Positions 8,491 through 16,833 are shown, counted from the first letter of the stretch. The stretch: DNA of 64,000 nucleotides from Alkalihalophilus marmarensis DSM 21297 (GCF_000474275.2 NZ_ATAE01000003.1:124001-188000), one strand, 5' to 3'. A program made the numbers and translations. The notes: a model not told the origin generated them from the letters alone.

Positions 8491-9591
8491 ATGAAAAAAG
8501 AAATTGAAATGAAGATGGCTGGCGAGCTTTCACGGTTAACAAACCATACATTTAAATTTGACGAGAGAATTAAAGAGGGCTGGTACTCTGCGGTATACTT
8601 CCTTAAAACAAAAGAAATCGCGAAAAGATATAAGCCTGATAAAATAGTCACGATGCAGTTCTTTCAAAAAGAAGAGGCTGTTTTATGCGGAATTGATGAG
8701 GCGATTGCTCTTTTGCACACGTTCTCAGAAGATCCTGAAGAACTTGAAATCCATGCCTTGCATGATGGTGATAAAATCAAGCCTTTTGAAACAGTTCTCA
8801 CGATTAGAGGGTCCTATCATAAATTCGGCTTTTTAGAAGGAATTATTGATGGTATTTTAGCGAGACGGACAAGTGTTGCAACGAATGTATACAGGGTTGT
8901 TTCAGCCGCTAAGCATAAGCGGGTTATTTTTATGGGTGATCGTGATGACCATTTCAGCAATCAAGCAGGAGATGGCTATGCCGCGTTTATCGGAGGGATG
9001 TCTGCACAAGCTACTCATGCCATGAATGAATGGTGGGGAGAAAAGGGTCTTGGTACAATGCCCCATGCTCTTATTCAGCTGTTTAATGGGGATGTAGTAG
9101 AAGCATCTAAAGCCTATCATGAAACCTACCCTGAAGATGAATTAATTGCGTTGGTTGATTATAATAATGATGTGATTACAGACTCTTTAAAAGTAGCTAG
9201 GGAATTTGGTGCTACACTAAAAGGGGTTAGAATTGATACGTCAAGAACGATGATTGATCAATACTTTATTCGTAATCAACATATTTTAGGAAGCTTCGAC
9301 CCTCGTGGTGTAAATATTCCGCTTGTTAAAGCATTAAGGGAAGCATTGAACGAGGAAGGCTTTCACCATGTACAAATTGTCGTGAGCGGGGGATTCTCAG
9401 CCGAGAGGATCCGTGAATTTGAGAAGAATGATGCTCCTGTTGACGTCTATGGTGTCGGAGGCAGTTTATTAAAGCTGTCAGTTGGTTTTACCGGGGATGA
9501 TGTCTTGCTTGATGATCAACCTGAAGCAAAAGCGGGCAGAAAGTTTAATCCAAATCCACGAATGGAAAAAGTTGAAATTCCGCACTACTAA
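8491..9591 (+). CDS. Nicotinate phosphoribosyltransferase
   Basis: A 366-residue NAPRTase-family enzyme, which makes nicotinate mononucleotide from nicotinate and PRPP for NAD salvage. Family signs are the N-terminal SAVYFLKTKEI region, ETVLTIRG, the RRTSVATNVYR segment, GDRDDHF, and the type II PRTase core with LKGVRIDTS and IVVSGGFSAERI followed by the phosphate-binding VYGVGGSL. It is shorter than the long pncB type (about 490 residues) and resembles the compact Bacillus type. The ATG has GGAGG 9 bases upstream. A putative promoter and a heptamer repeat lie in front, and a terminator follows. Confidence 0.88.
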   Translation: MKKEIEMKMAGELSRLTNHTFKFDERIKEGWYSAVYFLKTKEIAKRYKPDKIVTMQFFQKEEAVLCGIDEAIALLHTFSEDPEELEIHALHDGDKIKPFETVLTIRGSYHKFGFLEGIIDGILARRTSVATNVYRVVSAAKHKRVIFMGDRDDHFSNQAGDGYAAFIGGMSAQATHAMNEWWGEKGLGTMPHALIQLFNGDVVEASKAYHETYPEDELIALVDYNNDVITDSLKVAREFGATLKGVRIDTSRTMIDQYFIRNQHILGSFDPRGVNIPLVKALREALNEEGFHHVQIVVSGGFSAERIREFEKNDAPVDVYGVGGSLLKLSVGFTGDDVLLDDQPEAKAGRKFNPNPRMEKVEIPHY

Positions 9592-9596
9592 TTCGC

Positions 9597-9635
9597 AGCA
9601 TATGTATTCTTACAAAAGAGTGTATGTGCTTTTTT
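9597..9635 (+). terminator. Terminator of nicotinate phosphoribosyltransferase gene
   Basis: AGCATATGTA (9597-9606) pairs with TGTATGTGCT (9621-9630) using G-U pairs, then T5. Confidence 0.65.
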
Positions 9636-9709
9636 ATGTGAGTAAAGAGTAGGACTGTAACAAACAAAAAGGTAACTCTGCCCTATTTGAAAAATATGTC
9701 ATTTGTCTG

Positions 9710-9741
9710 CTTGTATTGAGAGGTGATATGATATATCATAA
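9710..9741 (+). promoter_or_regulatory. Promoter-like region with 12-base palindrome before DUF3870 gene
   Basis: TTGTAT followed after 17 bases by TATCAT gives a possible sigma-A promoter. The -10 lies inside the perfect palindrome ATGATATATCAT (9728-9739), which could be an operator. Confidence 0.4.
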
Positions 9742-9821
9742 TTTTCAGATAATCATTTGCTCTGGTCATCATAAGCTAGCCATCCGATGATCAATCAGTA
9801 AGTGGTAAGTAGGTGAAGGGC

Positions 9822-10139
9822 ATGTTCGATCAAGATTCTATCTATATTGTGGGTGAAGCAAAATCACCATCTAATAATCCAATAACCGAACAATACAAAG
9901 TATTCTTCATTGGTTTTGTGGTTGACCGGCTATCTGGAAAAATCATTGATGCTGAAGCAACGTCTATATTATCGATTACAAGCTCATTTATAAGGCACTT
10001 ATTTGTCGGAAAAAATATTCGAGAGACAGCTCAAATAGTGAAGGCCATTGAGGAGAAGTATTACGGCTCTTCTCAAAAAGCTGTCATTGTTGCCTTTCGT
10101 CATGCAAGTCAAAAGTTTAATCAACTACATAGCGTGTAA
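9822..10139 (+). CDS. DUF3870 domain protein
   Basis: A 105-residue soluble protein that matches the DUF3870 pattern from memory: YIVGEAKSPSNNPI near the start, FFIGFVVD, an A..T..T..FI..LF.GK centre, and YYGSSQKAVIVAFR near the C-terminus. No function is established for this family. The ATG at 9822 has AGGTGA 6 bases before it; a GTG nine bases earlier is the alternative. It stands alone, with its own promoter-like region and a very strong terminator. Confidence 0.7.
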   Translation: MFDQDSIYIVGEAKSPSNNPITEQYKVFFIGFVVDRLSGKIIDAEATSILSITSSFIRHLFVGKNIRETAQIVKAIEEKYYGSSQKAVIVAFRHASQKFNQLHSV

Positions 10140-10162
10140 GCTGCTTTGTCCCTTACAGGATA

Positions 10163-10203
10163 AAATCCAGCTAAGTTCTGTAAAGAACTTAGCTGGATTT
10201 TTT
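10163..10203 (+). terminator. Strong terminator after DUF3870 gene
   Basis: AAATCCAGCTAAGTTCT (10163-10179) is perfectly complementary to 10184-10200, with a 4-base loop and a T tract. It insulates ykfB from the gene upstream. Confidence 0.92.
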
Positions 10204-10228
10204 ACATTGATGTCGAAGGAGTTTTTAT

Positions 10229-11296
10229 ATGAACATTCAACAAATAGATGTAACTGAGAAGGTTGTTTCTCTTAAGGAACCCTTCATAACGGCTCTTAGG
10301 ACAGTGACTGAGGTAGAGGTGATTGAAGTAAAGATTACCCTAGATTCAGGGATTACAGGGGTGGGTTCGGCTGTTCCGACCTATGCCATTACCGGCGAAT
10401 CAAAAGAGAGCATTATTGCTGCAATTGAACATCCAATTACAGATGCTCTTTTACACACACCAGTTTACTCATTTCAAGAAAGGATAGGGCTCGTTCAAAA
10501 GTGTTGTATGCAGAACTACAGTGCAAAAGCAGCCGTTGACATGGCTCTGCATGATGCTTATGTGAAAAGCTTGGGGATTGATCTGCTTGAATTCTTTGGC
10601 GGAGGGTCCATTCCTTCGCAAAATGATATGACAATTAGTCTTAGCTCAAAAGAAGAAATGAATCAGCAAATGCAGCGTCATACTAGAGCGGGTTTTACTC
10701 AGATGAAAGTAAAGCTTGGAACATCAGGAAAAGAGGACATTGCGCGGATTTTGTATTTAGCAGAGAACGCAAATGAGAACATTGAGTTTCGAATTGATGC
10801 AAATCAAGCTTGGTCACCAAAAGAAGCGATCACACTCATTCACGTTCTTCAAGCAAATCAAGTTCCCGTTCAATTTATAGAACAGCCTGTAGCAGCAGAT
10901 GATTTAGAAGGGTTAAAGTACGTGAGGGAGCACGTACATCTGCCTATTATGGCAGATGAAAGCTGTAGAACTCTAAAGGATGCTCATAACATTATTAAGA
11001 TGGGTGCTGCTGATATGTTGAATATAAAGTTGATGAAATGTGGGGGGCTGAATGAAGCAAGAGCCATTGCAGACCTCGCGCAAACAGTAAGAATGCCTTG
11101 TATGGTCGGCAGCATGATGGAATCACATCTATCTGTTGCACCGATCGCCGCTTTGGCCAGTGCACATCCGAATATTACCATGGTGGACTTAGATGCACCA
11201 CTTTGGTTAGAAGATGAGGAAGCAAAAAGCAATCTCTTCTATGAAGGCGGGGTTGTTTCTTGGCGCAAGTCAACAAAGGCAAGGCTTTCAATATAA
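10229..11296 (+). CDS. ykfB: L-Ala-D/L-Glu epimerase
   Basis: A 355-residue enolase-superfamily epimerase of the MLE subgroup that interconverts L-Ala-D-Glu and L-Ala-L-Glu released from murein. Catalytic motifs are present in order: the KVKLG lysine pair (MKVKLGTSG), metal ligands in RIDANQAW, FIEQPV and MADES, and the second catalytic lysine in NIKLMKCGG. The next gene is an NlpC/P60 endopeptidase, as in the ykfABCD murein-peptide operon of B. subtilis, which supports the assignment. ykfA and ykfD are not adjacent. GAAGGAG precedes the ATG. Confidence 0.85.
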   Translation: MNIQQIDVTEKVVSLKEPFITALRTVTEVEVIEVKITLDSGITGVGSAVPTYAITGESKESIIAAIEHPITDALLHTPVYSFQERIGLVQKCCMQNYSAKAAVDMALHDAYVKSLGIDLLEFFGGGSIPSQNDMTISLSSKEEMNQQMQRHTRAGFTQMKVKLGTSGKEDIARILYLAENANENIEFRIDANQAWSPKEAITLIHVLQANQVPVQFIEQPVAADDLEGLKYVREHVHLPIMADESCRTLKDAHNIIKMGAADMLNIKLMKCGGLNEARAIADLAQTVRMPCMVGSMMESHLSVAPIAALASAHPNITMVDLDAPLWLEDEEAKSNLFYEGGVVSWRKSTKARLSI

Positions 11297-11321
11297 ATTC
11301 AAAACAGGAGGAGAATGTCTA

Positions 11322-12326
11322 ATGAAAAAATGGTTGCTTATGCTGTTGATGGTAAGTATGGCTGGAATGATCCTAACACCGGCCGGCCTAGCAAAAGAGG
11401 TAGGAAAAGGAGATATTGCCTTTGTTGATGTATCTGTGTTGACGGTGTGGGCTGAGCCGAATTTGGACCGCCCGATTGATGCACCTGCTGTATCGAATCC
11501 AGTTGATCACTGGAAGTGGACTACTGACATGACCTATGAGGAAAAGCTATGGCTAGTCGGAAAGCTAGAAACACAAGCTCTATACGGAATGAAAGGTAAT
11601 GTGTTAGAAGAAGCGGGTGACTGGGTTAAGATTTCAGTAGAAGGCCAGCCTACGCCTCGTGAAGAATCAGGTTATCCAGGCTGGGTTCCTAAAGTTCAGT
11701 TAACAAATAATGAACGGCTAGAGGACTTATCTAACCGTCCGTTTGCGACAGTCACTGTGCCGACTGCTTCTTTATACGAAGATCGTGCTTTATCAAAAGA
11801 ATTTATGGAAGTGAGTTTCAATACAAGATTGCCGGTTATGGCCGAGCAGGGAGATAAAGTGCTTGTTGCGACACCAGCTGATGGAAACAAGTGGTTCGAC
11901 CTAGCAGATATTGAAATATATGAATCAGAGCAAGATATACCCAAACCAACAGCTGATGATTTACTAGCTACTGGTGAATTGTTTTTAGATCTACCATACT
12001 TATGGGCTGGTGTATCAGGCTTTGGATTTGATTGTTCAGGATTTACACACACGATTTATAAGGCTCATGGAATAACGATCCCTCGTGATTCAAGCATACA
12101 AGCTCAGCATGGTACATTTATTGAAAGAGAAGATTTACAAAAAGGAGATCTCGTATTCTTTGCCCGTAACAATGGCACAGGCGCCGTTCACCATGTCGGA
12201 ATGTATATTGGTGAAGGGAAAATGATTCACTCACCCAATACAGCCAGCACCGTAGAAATTGTGGTAATTGATGAATCGAGTTATGCATCAAGCTATCATA
12301 GCGGACGTCGTTATTTAGACAATTAA
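11322..12326 (+). CDS. ykfC: Gamma-D-glutamyl-L-diamino acid endopeptidase (YkfC-like, NlpC/P60)
   Basis: A 334-residue exported cysteine peptidase. It has a signal peptide (MKKWLLMLLMVSMAGMILT, cut near GLA-KEV), SH3-like domains over about residues 25-210 and a C-terminal NlpC/P60 domain. Catalytic residues are Cys238 (GFDCSGF), His291 (HHVGMYIG) and His303 (KMIHS). YkfC releases L-Ala-D/L-Glu from wall peptides, and the adjacent epimerase then acts on that dipeptide. The gap to ykfB is 25 bases with CAGGAGGAG before the ATG, so the two genes are one operon. A perfect hairpin follows the stop. Confidence 0.87.
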   Translation: MKKWLLMLLMVSMAGMILTPAGLAKEVGKGDIAFVDVSVLTVWAEPNLDRPIDAPAVSNPVDHWKWTTDMTYEEKLWLVGKLETQALYGMKGNVLEEAGDWVKISVEGQPTPREESGYPGWVPKVQLTNNERLEDLSNRPFATVTVPTASLYEDRALSKEFMEVSFNTRLPVMAEQGDKVLVATPADGNKWFDLADIEIYESEQDIPKPTADDLLATGELFLDLPYLWAGVSGFGFDCSGFTHTIYKAHGITIPRDSSIQAQHGTFIEREDLQKGDLVFFARNNGTGAVHHVGMYIGEGKMIHSPNTASTVEIVVIDESSYASSYHSGRRYLDN

Positions 12327-12336
12327 CAATAGCAGG

Positions 12337-12372
12337 AGGCTGGTCCATTCGTGAATGGACCAGCCTTATTTG
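12337..12372 (+). terminator. Terminator of ykfBC
   Basis: AGGCTGGTCCATTC (12337-12350) pairs perfectly with GAATGGACCAGCCT (12353-12366). The T tract (TATTTGTT) is interrupted. Confidence 0.75.
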
Positions 12373-12407
12373 TTAAATAGAGGTACACGCGGTTTACTAG
12401 CAAGAAC

Positions 12408-12436
12408 AAAAAAAGCGTGGAAGTGTCCACGCTTTT
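12408..12436 (-). terminator. Terminator of the subtilisin-like frame
   Basis: AAAAGCGTGGA (12411-12421) pairs with TCCACGCTTTT (12426-12436). The A run before it becomes the T tract on the minus strand. Confidence 0.85.
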
Positions 12437-12441
12437 AACAA

Positions 12442-13317
12442 TTATTGTTGAATAGCAGCCATTGACTGCACCAAACCATTTCCGAACTGATTTGAGCCGC
12501 CTAGAGGAAGGGCAGTATCATTTAAGAGATTACGAAGCTCAACATTTGATAAATGAGGCTTCGCTTGCCATACCTGTGCAGCGACACCAGCTACATGTGG
12601 AGAGGCCATAGATGTTCCATCAAAGGAAGCATAGGTATTATTAGGAGTTGTACTTAAAATACCGGCACCAGGAGCTGAAATCTCAACAGCTGGCCCTGTA
12701 CTAGAAAACGTTGCACGTTGATTGTTTTGGTCTGTTGCAGCAACAGCGATAACAGATTCATATTTAGCAGGGTAGCCAACTGTGTCGTTATTACCGCCGC
12801 GATTGCCGCTATTCCCTGCAGCAGCGACAACAAGTAATCCTTCGGCGTAGGCAAGGTCACTGAACTCTTTTAAAATAGCAGAGCTTTGAGAACCACCTAG
12901 ACTCATATTAATAATATCCATTCCATTATTAATGGACCACTCAATTCCTTCTGCAATCCCTGCATAGGAGCCGCTTCCAGCATTATTTAGTACTTTGACA
13001 GCATAAAGATCTGCTTCGCTTGCTACTCCAACGACACCAATGTCGTTATTAACGGCAGCTACGGTACCTGCAACATGTGTTCCATGTCCGTCACCATCAA
13101 AAAATGGATCGCGGTTTGCTGAATCTGTAAATACAGAGTGACCGCCTTGTACATTCGCTGTAAGATCTGGATGGCTGCGGTCAATTCCTGTATCAAGAAT
13201 AGCTACTTTTACACCATTGCCAGTGTATCCAGCATTTTGTGCGTCAGTTCCTTGAACACGAGGAATACCCCACGGTACGTTTTGTGCAAGCTTCGTTATC
13301 TCTGCATTTTCCTCCAC
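12442..13317 (-). CDS. Subtilisin-type serine protease lacking signal peptide and propeptide
   Basis: 291 codons encode a complete mature alkaline-subtilisin domain (S8). The catalytic triad is intact: Asp42 (LDTGID), His78 (GDGHGTHVAG) and Ser236 (GTSMASPH), with the oxyanion Asn in AAGNSG. The mature N-terminus aligns at AQNVPWGI. Only ten codons precede it (EENAEITKL), matching the last residues of a subtilisin propeptide. Directly upstream are two TAA stops, the GTG has no ribosome-binding site, and the preceding 200 bases encode no propeptide remnant that I can find. Subtilisins need the propeptide to fold and a signal peptide for export. I therefore read this as a 5'-truncated, probably silent gene whose body is still undamaged. 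An intracellular subtilisin is less likely, because the sequence matches the secreted type. Confidence 0.8.
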   Translation of the reverse strand: MEENAEITKLAQNVPWGIPRVQGTDAQNAGYTGNGVKVAILDTGIDRSHPDLTANVQGGHSVFTDSANRDPFFDGDGHGTHVAGTVAAVNNDIGVVGVASEADLYAVKVLNNAGSGSYAGIAEGIEWSINNGMDIINMSLGGSQSSAILKEFSDLAYAEGLLVVAAAGNSGNRGGNNDTVGYPAKYESVIAVAATDQNNQRATFSSTGPAVEISAPGAGILSTTPNNTYASFDGTSMASPHVAGVAAQVWQAKPHLSNVELRNLLNDTALPLGGSNQFGNGLVQSMAAIQQ

Positions 13318-13530
13318 TTATTATTTAGTTGTAGGTATCTATCCAGGGTGAGTATAAAAAGATAGATAATTCTAACTATTGTAATATTAATGATAGAGTG
13401 CAAGAGTTCAGGAAGCAATCAATAATTATATAAACATACTTATACAAACACTGTCAGAAGGGATTTTCCTATTATTGGCTAATACATGTAGGAGGAGTGT
13501 ATAAGGAGCAAAGAGAGGGAGTCACCTATT

Positions 13531-14052
13531 ATGAAACAAATCGTCCATTTTAAAAAGGAAGAGGTCTTTCGGGAGCGAGCAGCTTTAGTGGTAGCTAAGC
13601 ATACGGAAAGGATCAAAAACGGCCTGCAAAATGCTTGTGTGATTCATGTTGGCAGCACAGCAATTGAAGGGTCTTTAACCAAAGGAGATGTTGACCTTCA
13701 AGTTCGTATTCCAATAGAGGAGTTTGACCATGCAAAAAACTTCTTGTTAAAGCACTACACCATAAATACTGGGAGCACTCAAACGTCATTCTTTTGTGCG
13801 TTTGAAGACGAGGAAGACCTTCTGCCTTTAGGATTACAGTTAACAGCTGCAGGTTCAGAATTAGATCATTTTTGGAAAGTAAAAGCATACTTTGTCGCAT
13901 ATCCGTGTGAGGTCATTCAATATAATGAGTTGAAGTTAATGTTTGAAGGAAAAGATATGGAAACATACAGACATGCAAAGTCTCTTTATATGAGAAGAAT
14001 TTTAACATCTAAAGAATACAGAGAATTTGAAAAGAGGTTAGGAGAGAGATAG
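13531..14052 (+). CDS. GrpB-like nucleotidyltransferase-fold protein (UPF0157)
   Basis: A 173-residue protein with the GrpB signature: VIHVGSTAIEGSLTKGDVDLQVRI resembles the nucleotidyltransferase GS...D.D motif (here split as HVGSTAIEG and GDVDL). The C-terminal half is helical with YNELKLMFEGKDMETYRHAK, typical of the family, whose members usually end in Y...K..F. The reaction is unknown for this protein. GGGAG lies 9 bases before the ATG. It stands alone, and its start is about 210 bases from that of the divergent truncated subtilase. Confidence 0.7.
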   Translation: MKQIVHFKKEEVFRERAALVVAKHTERIKNGLQNACVIHVGSTAIEGSLTKGDVDLQVRIPIEEFDHAKNFLLKHYTINTGSTQTSFFCAFEDEEDLLPLGLQLTAAGSELDHFWKVKAYFVAYPCEVIQYNELKLMFEGKDMETYRHAKSLYMRRILTSKEYREFEKRLGER

Positions 14053-14103
14053 ATATAGGGGGGCCGCTTGAAGCACTCATGAATCCAGCATGGGTGCTTC
14101 GTT

Positions 14104-14685
14104 TTATCTCGTTTTCTGATGGAACTTAAGTAAGAACATAAGCAAAGCCATTAGGAAGACCATGGTTAAGGTTTGCATTGTGATCATTAGTTTTGCTGCA
14201 TAGTAAAACTCGTTTGTAAGAGAGGTAAAAAAGAAGCTTAACGAAGATACATAAAAGAACACATGAAAAAGAGCTAAGCCAGAAGCCATAACGATTTTCT
14301 TTAAATCGTTAGATGCCAAAAAGCTCGTATGTAGAAAAGGGATCGTAACCACAACAAGGCTGGAAATAAAAAAGGAAGGGACCCATCCTGGCCCGCCAAT
14401 GATTAACCGGTATATATTAAGTACAGCGTAAATAGGAATGGCAACCGGAAACCCGCCGAATAAAGAACCGATAATAAATGGTATATACCTAAGGTCAAAT
14501 ATAAAACCATGGCTGATATGGATAGGGAACGACATACACATCACCATGACGATACTAGATAAGAGAGCTAGTATGATGACATTTCCATCCGTTGTCTTTT
14601 TGTATTCGATGATCATTAAATAAAAAAGCATTCCAAGCAGCAAAAAGAAGACGTTACCTAACAACGTTTCAATTAAATCAAACAT
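14104..14685 (-). CDS. Stand-alone 5TM-5TMR_LYT membrane domain protein
   Basis: A 193-residue integral membrane protein with about five to six spans. It carries the LytS-type 5TM sensor signature FIFDLRYIPFIIGSLFGGFP followed by IYRLIIGGPG. In most proteins this domain is joined to a histidine kinase or a GGDEF domain; here the frame ends after the last span with FHQKTR and no output domain follows on either strand. It may act as a transporter-like or accessory sensor, or be a remnant. AAAGGA is 9 bases before the ATG. Confidence 0.7.
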   Translation of the reverse strand: MFDLIETLLGNVFFLLLGMLFYLMIIEYKKTTDGNVIILALLSSIVMVMCMSFPIHISHGFIFDLRYIPFIIGSLFGGFPVAIPIYAVLNIYRLIIGGPGWVPSFFISSLVVVTIPFLHTSFLASNDLKKIVMASGLALFHVFFYVSSLSFFFTSLTNEFYYAAKLMITMQTLTMVFLMALLMFLLKFHQKTR

Positions 14686-14865
14686 GAGGATCGTCCTTTC
14701 AGTTCTTTCTAAAATCTTACCATAACATCTATGGAAAAAGATACTCTAGGGCATATCACTGTATGATGTATGATAACGCTTATATTTTTTCGAGTATTTC
14801 AAGACATGACAAACGTTTCTCAACATAATTACCCCATTTGCCTAGTACACCTCGATAAAGAAAGA

Positions 14866-14900
14866 AAAAAATATGAAGCCGGATTAAGCTTCATATTTTT
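14866..14900. terminator. Terminator after the SET-domain gene
   Basis: AAAATATGAAGC (14868-14879) pairs with GCTTCATATTTT (14888-14899). A and T runs on both sides make it usable on either strand. Confidence 0.8.
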
Positions 14901-14910
14901 AGGGCCTTGT

Positions 14911-15291
14911 TTATTTATCTTTCATGAACCATAGCGGCGTCTCATCGTCTACTTCTCCGTTATAATTCACGAAGATTTCCTCGCCAGCTTTAATATCGCG
15001 GTAGGCATAATAACTGAAAATATGCTTATCAAAATTAATATCATAGGTTGCATTTGGAGTAAAAGAATGATTAAAAAGCATTCCATAGCCCAGCACAATC
15101 GCGGTATGATTTTTGCCATATTCATATACATAATCAGCTAAAACTGTTTCTTGGATTAAAATGTGCTCGATATTCGGATAAGGTACGACAGGAGCCTCGT
15201 GAAACATGGTTCCTTTTGGGATATCTTCTGTTGCAAAGACTCCTCTATTAAATTCTCCTCCACTGACAGGGGAGGTTTTGACTGTAATCAT
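14911..15291 (-). CDS. SET-domain protein (putative protein-lysine methyltransferase)
   Basis: A 126-residue minimal SET domain. It has the SAM-binding GGEFNRGVFATEDI start, the MLFNHSFTPNATYD motif (the NHS.PN knot that contacts SAM) and the closing IKAGEEIFVNYNGE. Such small bacterial SET proteins are assumed to methylate lysine in proteins, but no target is known here. No pre-SET or post-SET zinc cluster is present. The ATG at 15291 has GAAGGTGA 6 bases upstream; a GTG three codons earlier is the alternative. Confidence 0.8.
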   Translation of the reverse strand: MITVKTSPVSGGEFNRGVFATEDIPKGTMFHEAPVVPYPNIEHILIQETVLADYVYEYGKNHTAIVLGYGMLFNHSFTPNATYDINFDKHIFSYYAYRDIKAGEEIFVNYNGEVDDETPLWFMKDK

Positions 15292-15429
15292 TTGCGTCAC
15301 CTTCGCGTTCTTAGAAGTAGTTATATTTATCTTCCTAGCTTGACAGTTGTTCGTATGAAAAGCAACTGTAAAATGCTTACTCTATTCTAGTCATTCTCAA
15401 ATCGGCTGATAAGGATTATAACACGTCTG

Positions 15430-16008
15430 CTAGATGAGCCACATTTCCTCAGGGTTTAGTTGATACATCCCATTTTCACGGTGCATAAAATGACACATAA
15501 TAAATTCCCGTCTAATTGTTGCAAAGTCCTCGTGGTATTGTTTAATAAATTCATTTAATTCTTTTTCACTGTAGATGACTCCAACGTTTAATTTGCTAGC
15601 TAGGTATTGTAAAATGATGAGTTTTTTCTTGCGTTGGGCCGGAATAGTTTTTAATTTACCATCGTCTGTGAAGAAGTTATGAATAACTTTGTATTTCTCT
15701 TGATCTTCTACTTTAAATGGGTCCATCTCTACTTCACTCCCTACTTTAATAATCGCTGCAGCCATTATTTCAAGCTTCTTCTCATCTAAATGATAGTAAA
15801 TCGTATTTTTTTCTCGGCGTTGGTAAACAAGATTTATGTCTCTTAATTTAGCGAGATGGTGAGAAATGGTGGGAGGAGTTAAGCCTAACTTCCCAGCAAT
15901 GGCTTGCCCATGAAGCGGGCTGTTCTTTAATAAAGCAATGATTTGAATACGGGTTTTATCCCCTAATGTTTTATGGAAGTTAACTAAACGGTTTAATTGC
16001 ATCTTCAT
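15430..16008 (-). CDS. ArsR-family regulator with C-terminal DUF2087 domain
   Basis: 192 residues. Positions 1-85 form an ArsR winged helix (LGDKTRIQIIALLKNSP, then LTPPTISHHLAKLRDINLV as the recognition helix). Positions 95-185 form DUF2087, with KVIHNFFTDDGKLKTIPAQR followed by KKKLIILQYLA and DFATIRREFI. No metal-binding CxC is present in the ArsR part, so it is probably not a metal sensor. AAGGAG lies 4-5 bases before the ATG. A palindrome overlaps its own promoter, which suggests autoregulation. No obvious target gene is adjacent. Confidence 0.8.
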   Translation of the reverse strand: MKMQLNRLVNFHKTLGDKTRIQIIALLKNSPLHGQAIAGKLGLTPPTISHHLAKLRDINLVYQRREKNTIYYHLDEKKLEIMAAAIIKVGSEVEMDPFKVEDQEKYKVIHNFFTDDGKLKTIPAQRKKKLIILQYLASKLNVGVIYSEKELNEFIKQYHEDFATIRREFIMCHFMHRENGMYQLNPEEMWLI

Positions 16009-16024
16009 ATCTCCTTAGATCATT

Positions 16025-16063
16025 ATCTAATTAGATTGTAATCTAATTACTAAGAAATAACAA
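16025..16063 (-). promoter_or_regulatory. Promoter and palindromic operator of the ArsR-DUF2087 gene
   Basis: On the minus strand TTGTTA (16063-16058), 17 bases, then TACAAT (16040-16035). The perfect 12-base palindrome ATCTAATTAGAT (16025-16036) overlaps the end of the -10, and a half copy (ATCTAATTA) lies at 16041-16049. This is the expected place for an autorepressor operator. Confidence 0.65.
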
Positions 16064-16179
16064 TAGTTAAATTAAGAACTTTTCGGACGGGTTAGACAAT
16101 TTAGCAAAAAATAGTTATCCTAATGGAACTAAATGCGATAAAGGTGTGTGTAAATGTGGATGTGAAAGAGGAAACAATT

Positions 16180-16833
16180 ATGAAGAGTGGCGACATTTTA
16201 AAGACAACCCATGTGTGGTATGCAAGCTATGGTTCAAATATGAATCCAGAGCGATTTTATTGTTATATTCAAGGTGGGAAGCCTGAAGGGTCAACAAAAA
16301 CCGAAAAAGGATGTCGAGATCACACCCTGCCTGTTGAGGTTCGGTCGTTATCTTTACCATATGAAGCCTATTTTGCTCACTATGCAGACCGCTGGGGAGG
16401 AGCCCCTGTTTTTATCGATCCAAATAGAGGGGATAAGCACTCCTTTTTTGTTTGTTATTTAGTAACAATGGAACAATATTTAGATGTGATGGCTCAAGAA
16501 AATGGTCTCTTAGAGGTAGAGAGTGAGTTGTCACGTCTCGTTAATGACCAGACCGCTTTATTAAAAGGGTTATATGGAAAGATGATGAACGTAGGGACGA
16601 TGGATGGCTTCCCTATTTTTACATTTACGAATCCGAAACGACCCGAAGTGGAATCAGAATTCCCGCCAGCCATTCTCTACTTGCGTACCATTTTAAAAGG
16701 ATTGATGAGCCAATGCGGGTTATCAGAAGAAGAAGCAGCTGATTACTTACTAAGCCTTGAAGGAGTCAGTCCAGCTTATACTCGCTCAGAGTTGATAGAG
16801 CTTGCAGTCGATGCACAGGAGAAAATAAGGTGA
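16180..16833 (+). CDS. Gamma-glutamylcyclotransferase-like fold protein
   Basis: A 217-residue protein starting with VWYASYGSNMNPERF, the YGSN substrate loop of the GGCT/AIG2 fold, followed by CYIQGG and GCRDHTLP. A WGGAPVFIDP segment then matches a group sometimes mislabelled histone deacetylase. No clear general-acid Glu could be assigned, so activity is open. The ATG at 16180 has AGAGGA 7 bases upstream. It is followed by a short gap and then the YxlE-F-G-like operon. Confidence 0.65.
   Translation: MKSGDILKTTHVWYASYGSNMNPERFYCYIQGGKPEGSTKTEKGCRDHTLPVEVRSLSLPYEAYFAHYADRWGGAPVFIDPNRGDKHSFFVCYLVTMEQYLDVMAQENGLLEVESELSRLVNDQTALLKGLYGKMMNVGTMDGFPIFTFTNPKRPEVESEFPPAILYLRTILKGLMSQCGLSEEEAADYLLSLEGVSPAYTRSELIELAVDAQEKIR

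Noticed and set aside
8226-8651. Two overlapping minus-strand frames across the heptamer repeat
   Set aside because: Their sequence (runs of YYLLFTIYYLLF) comes from translating the tandem repeat, and they overlap two well-supported plus-strand genes.
12442-13317. Reading the subtilase as an intracellular subtilisin
   Set aside because: Intracellular subtilisins have their own short N-terminal extension with LIPY; this frame instead shows the last residues of a secreted-type propeptide and has no ribosome-binding site.
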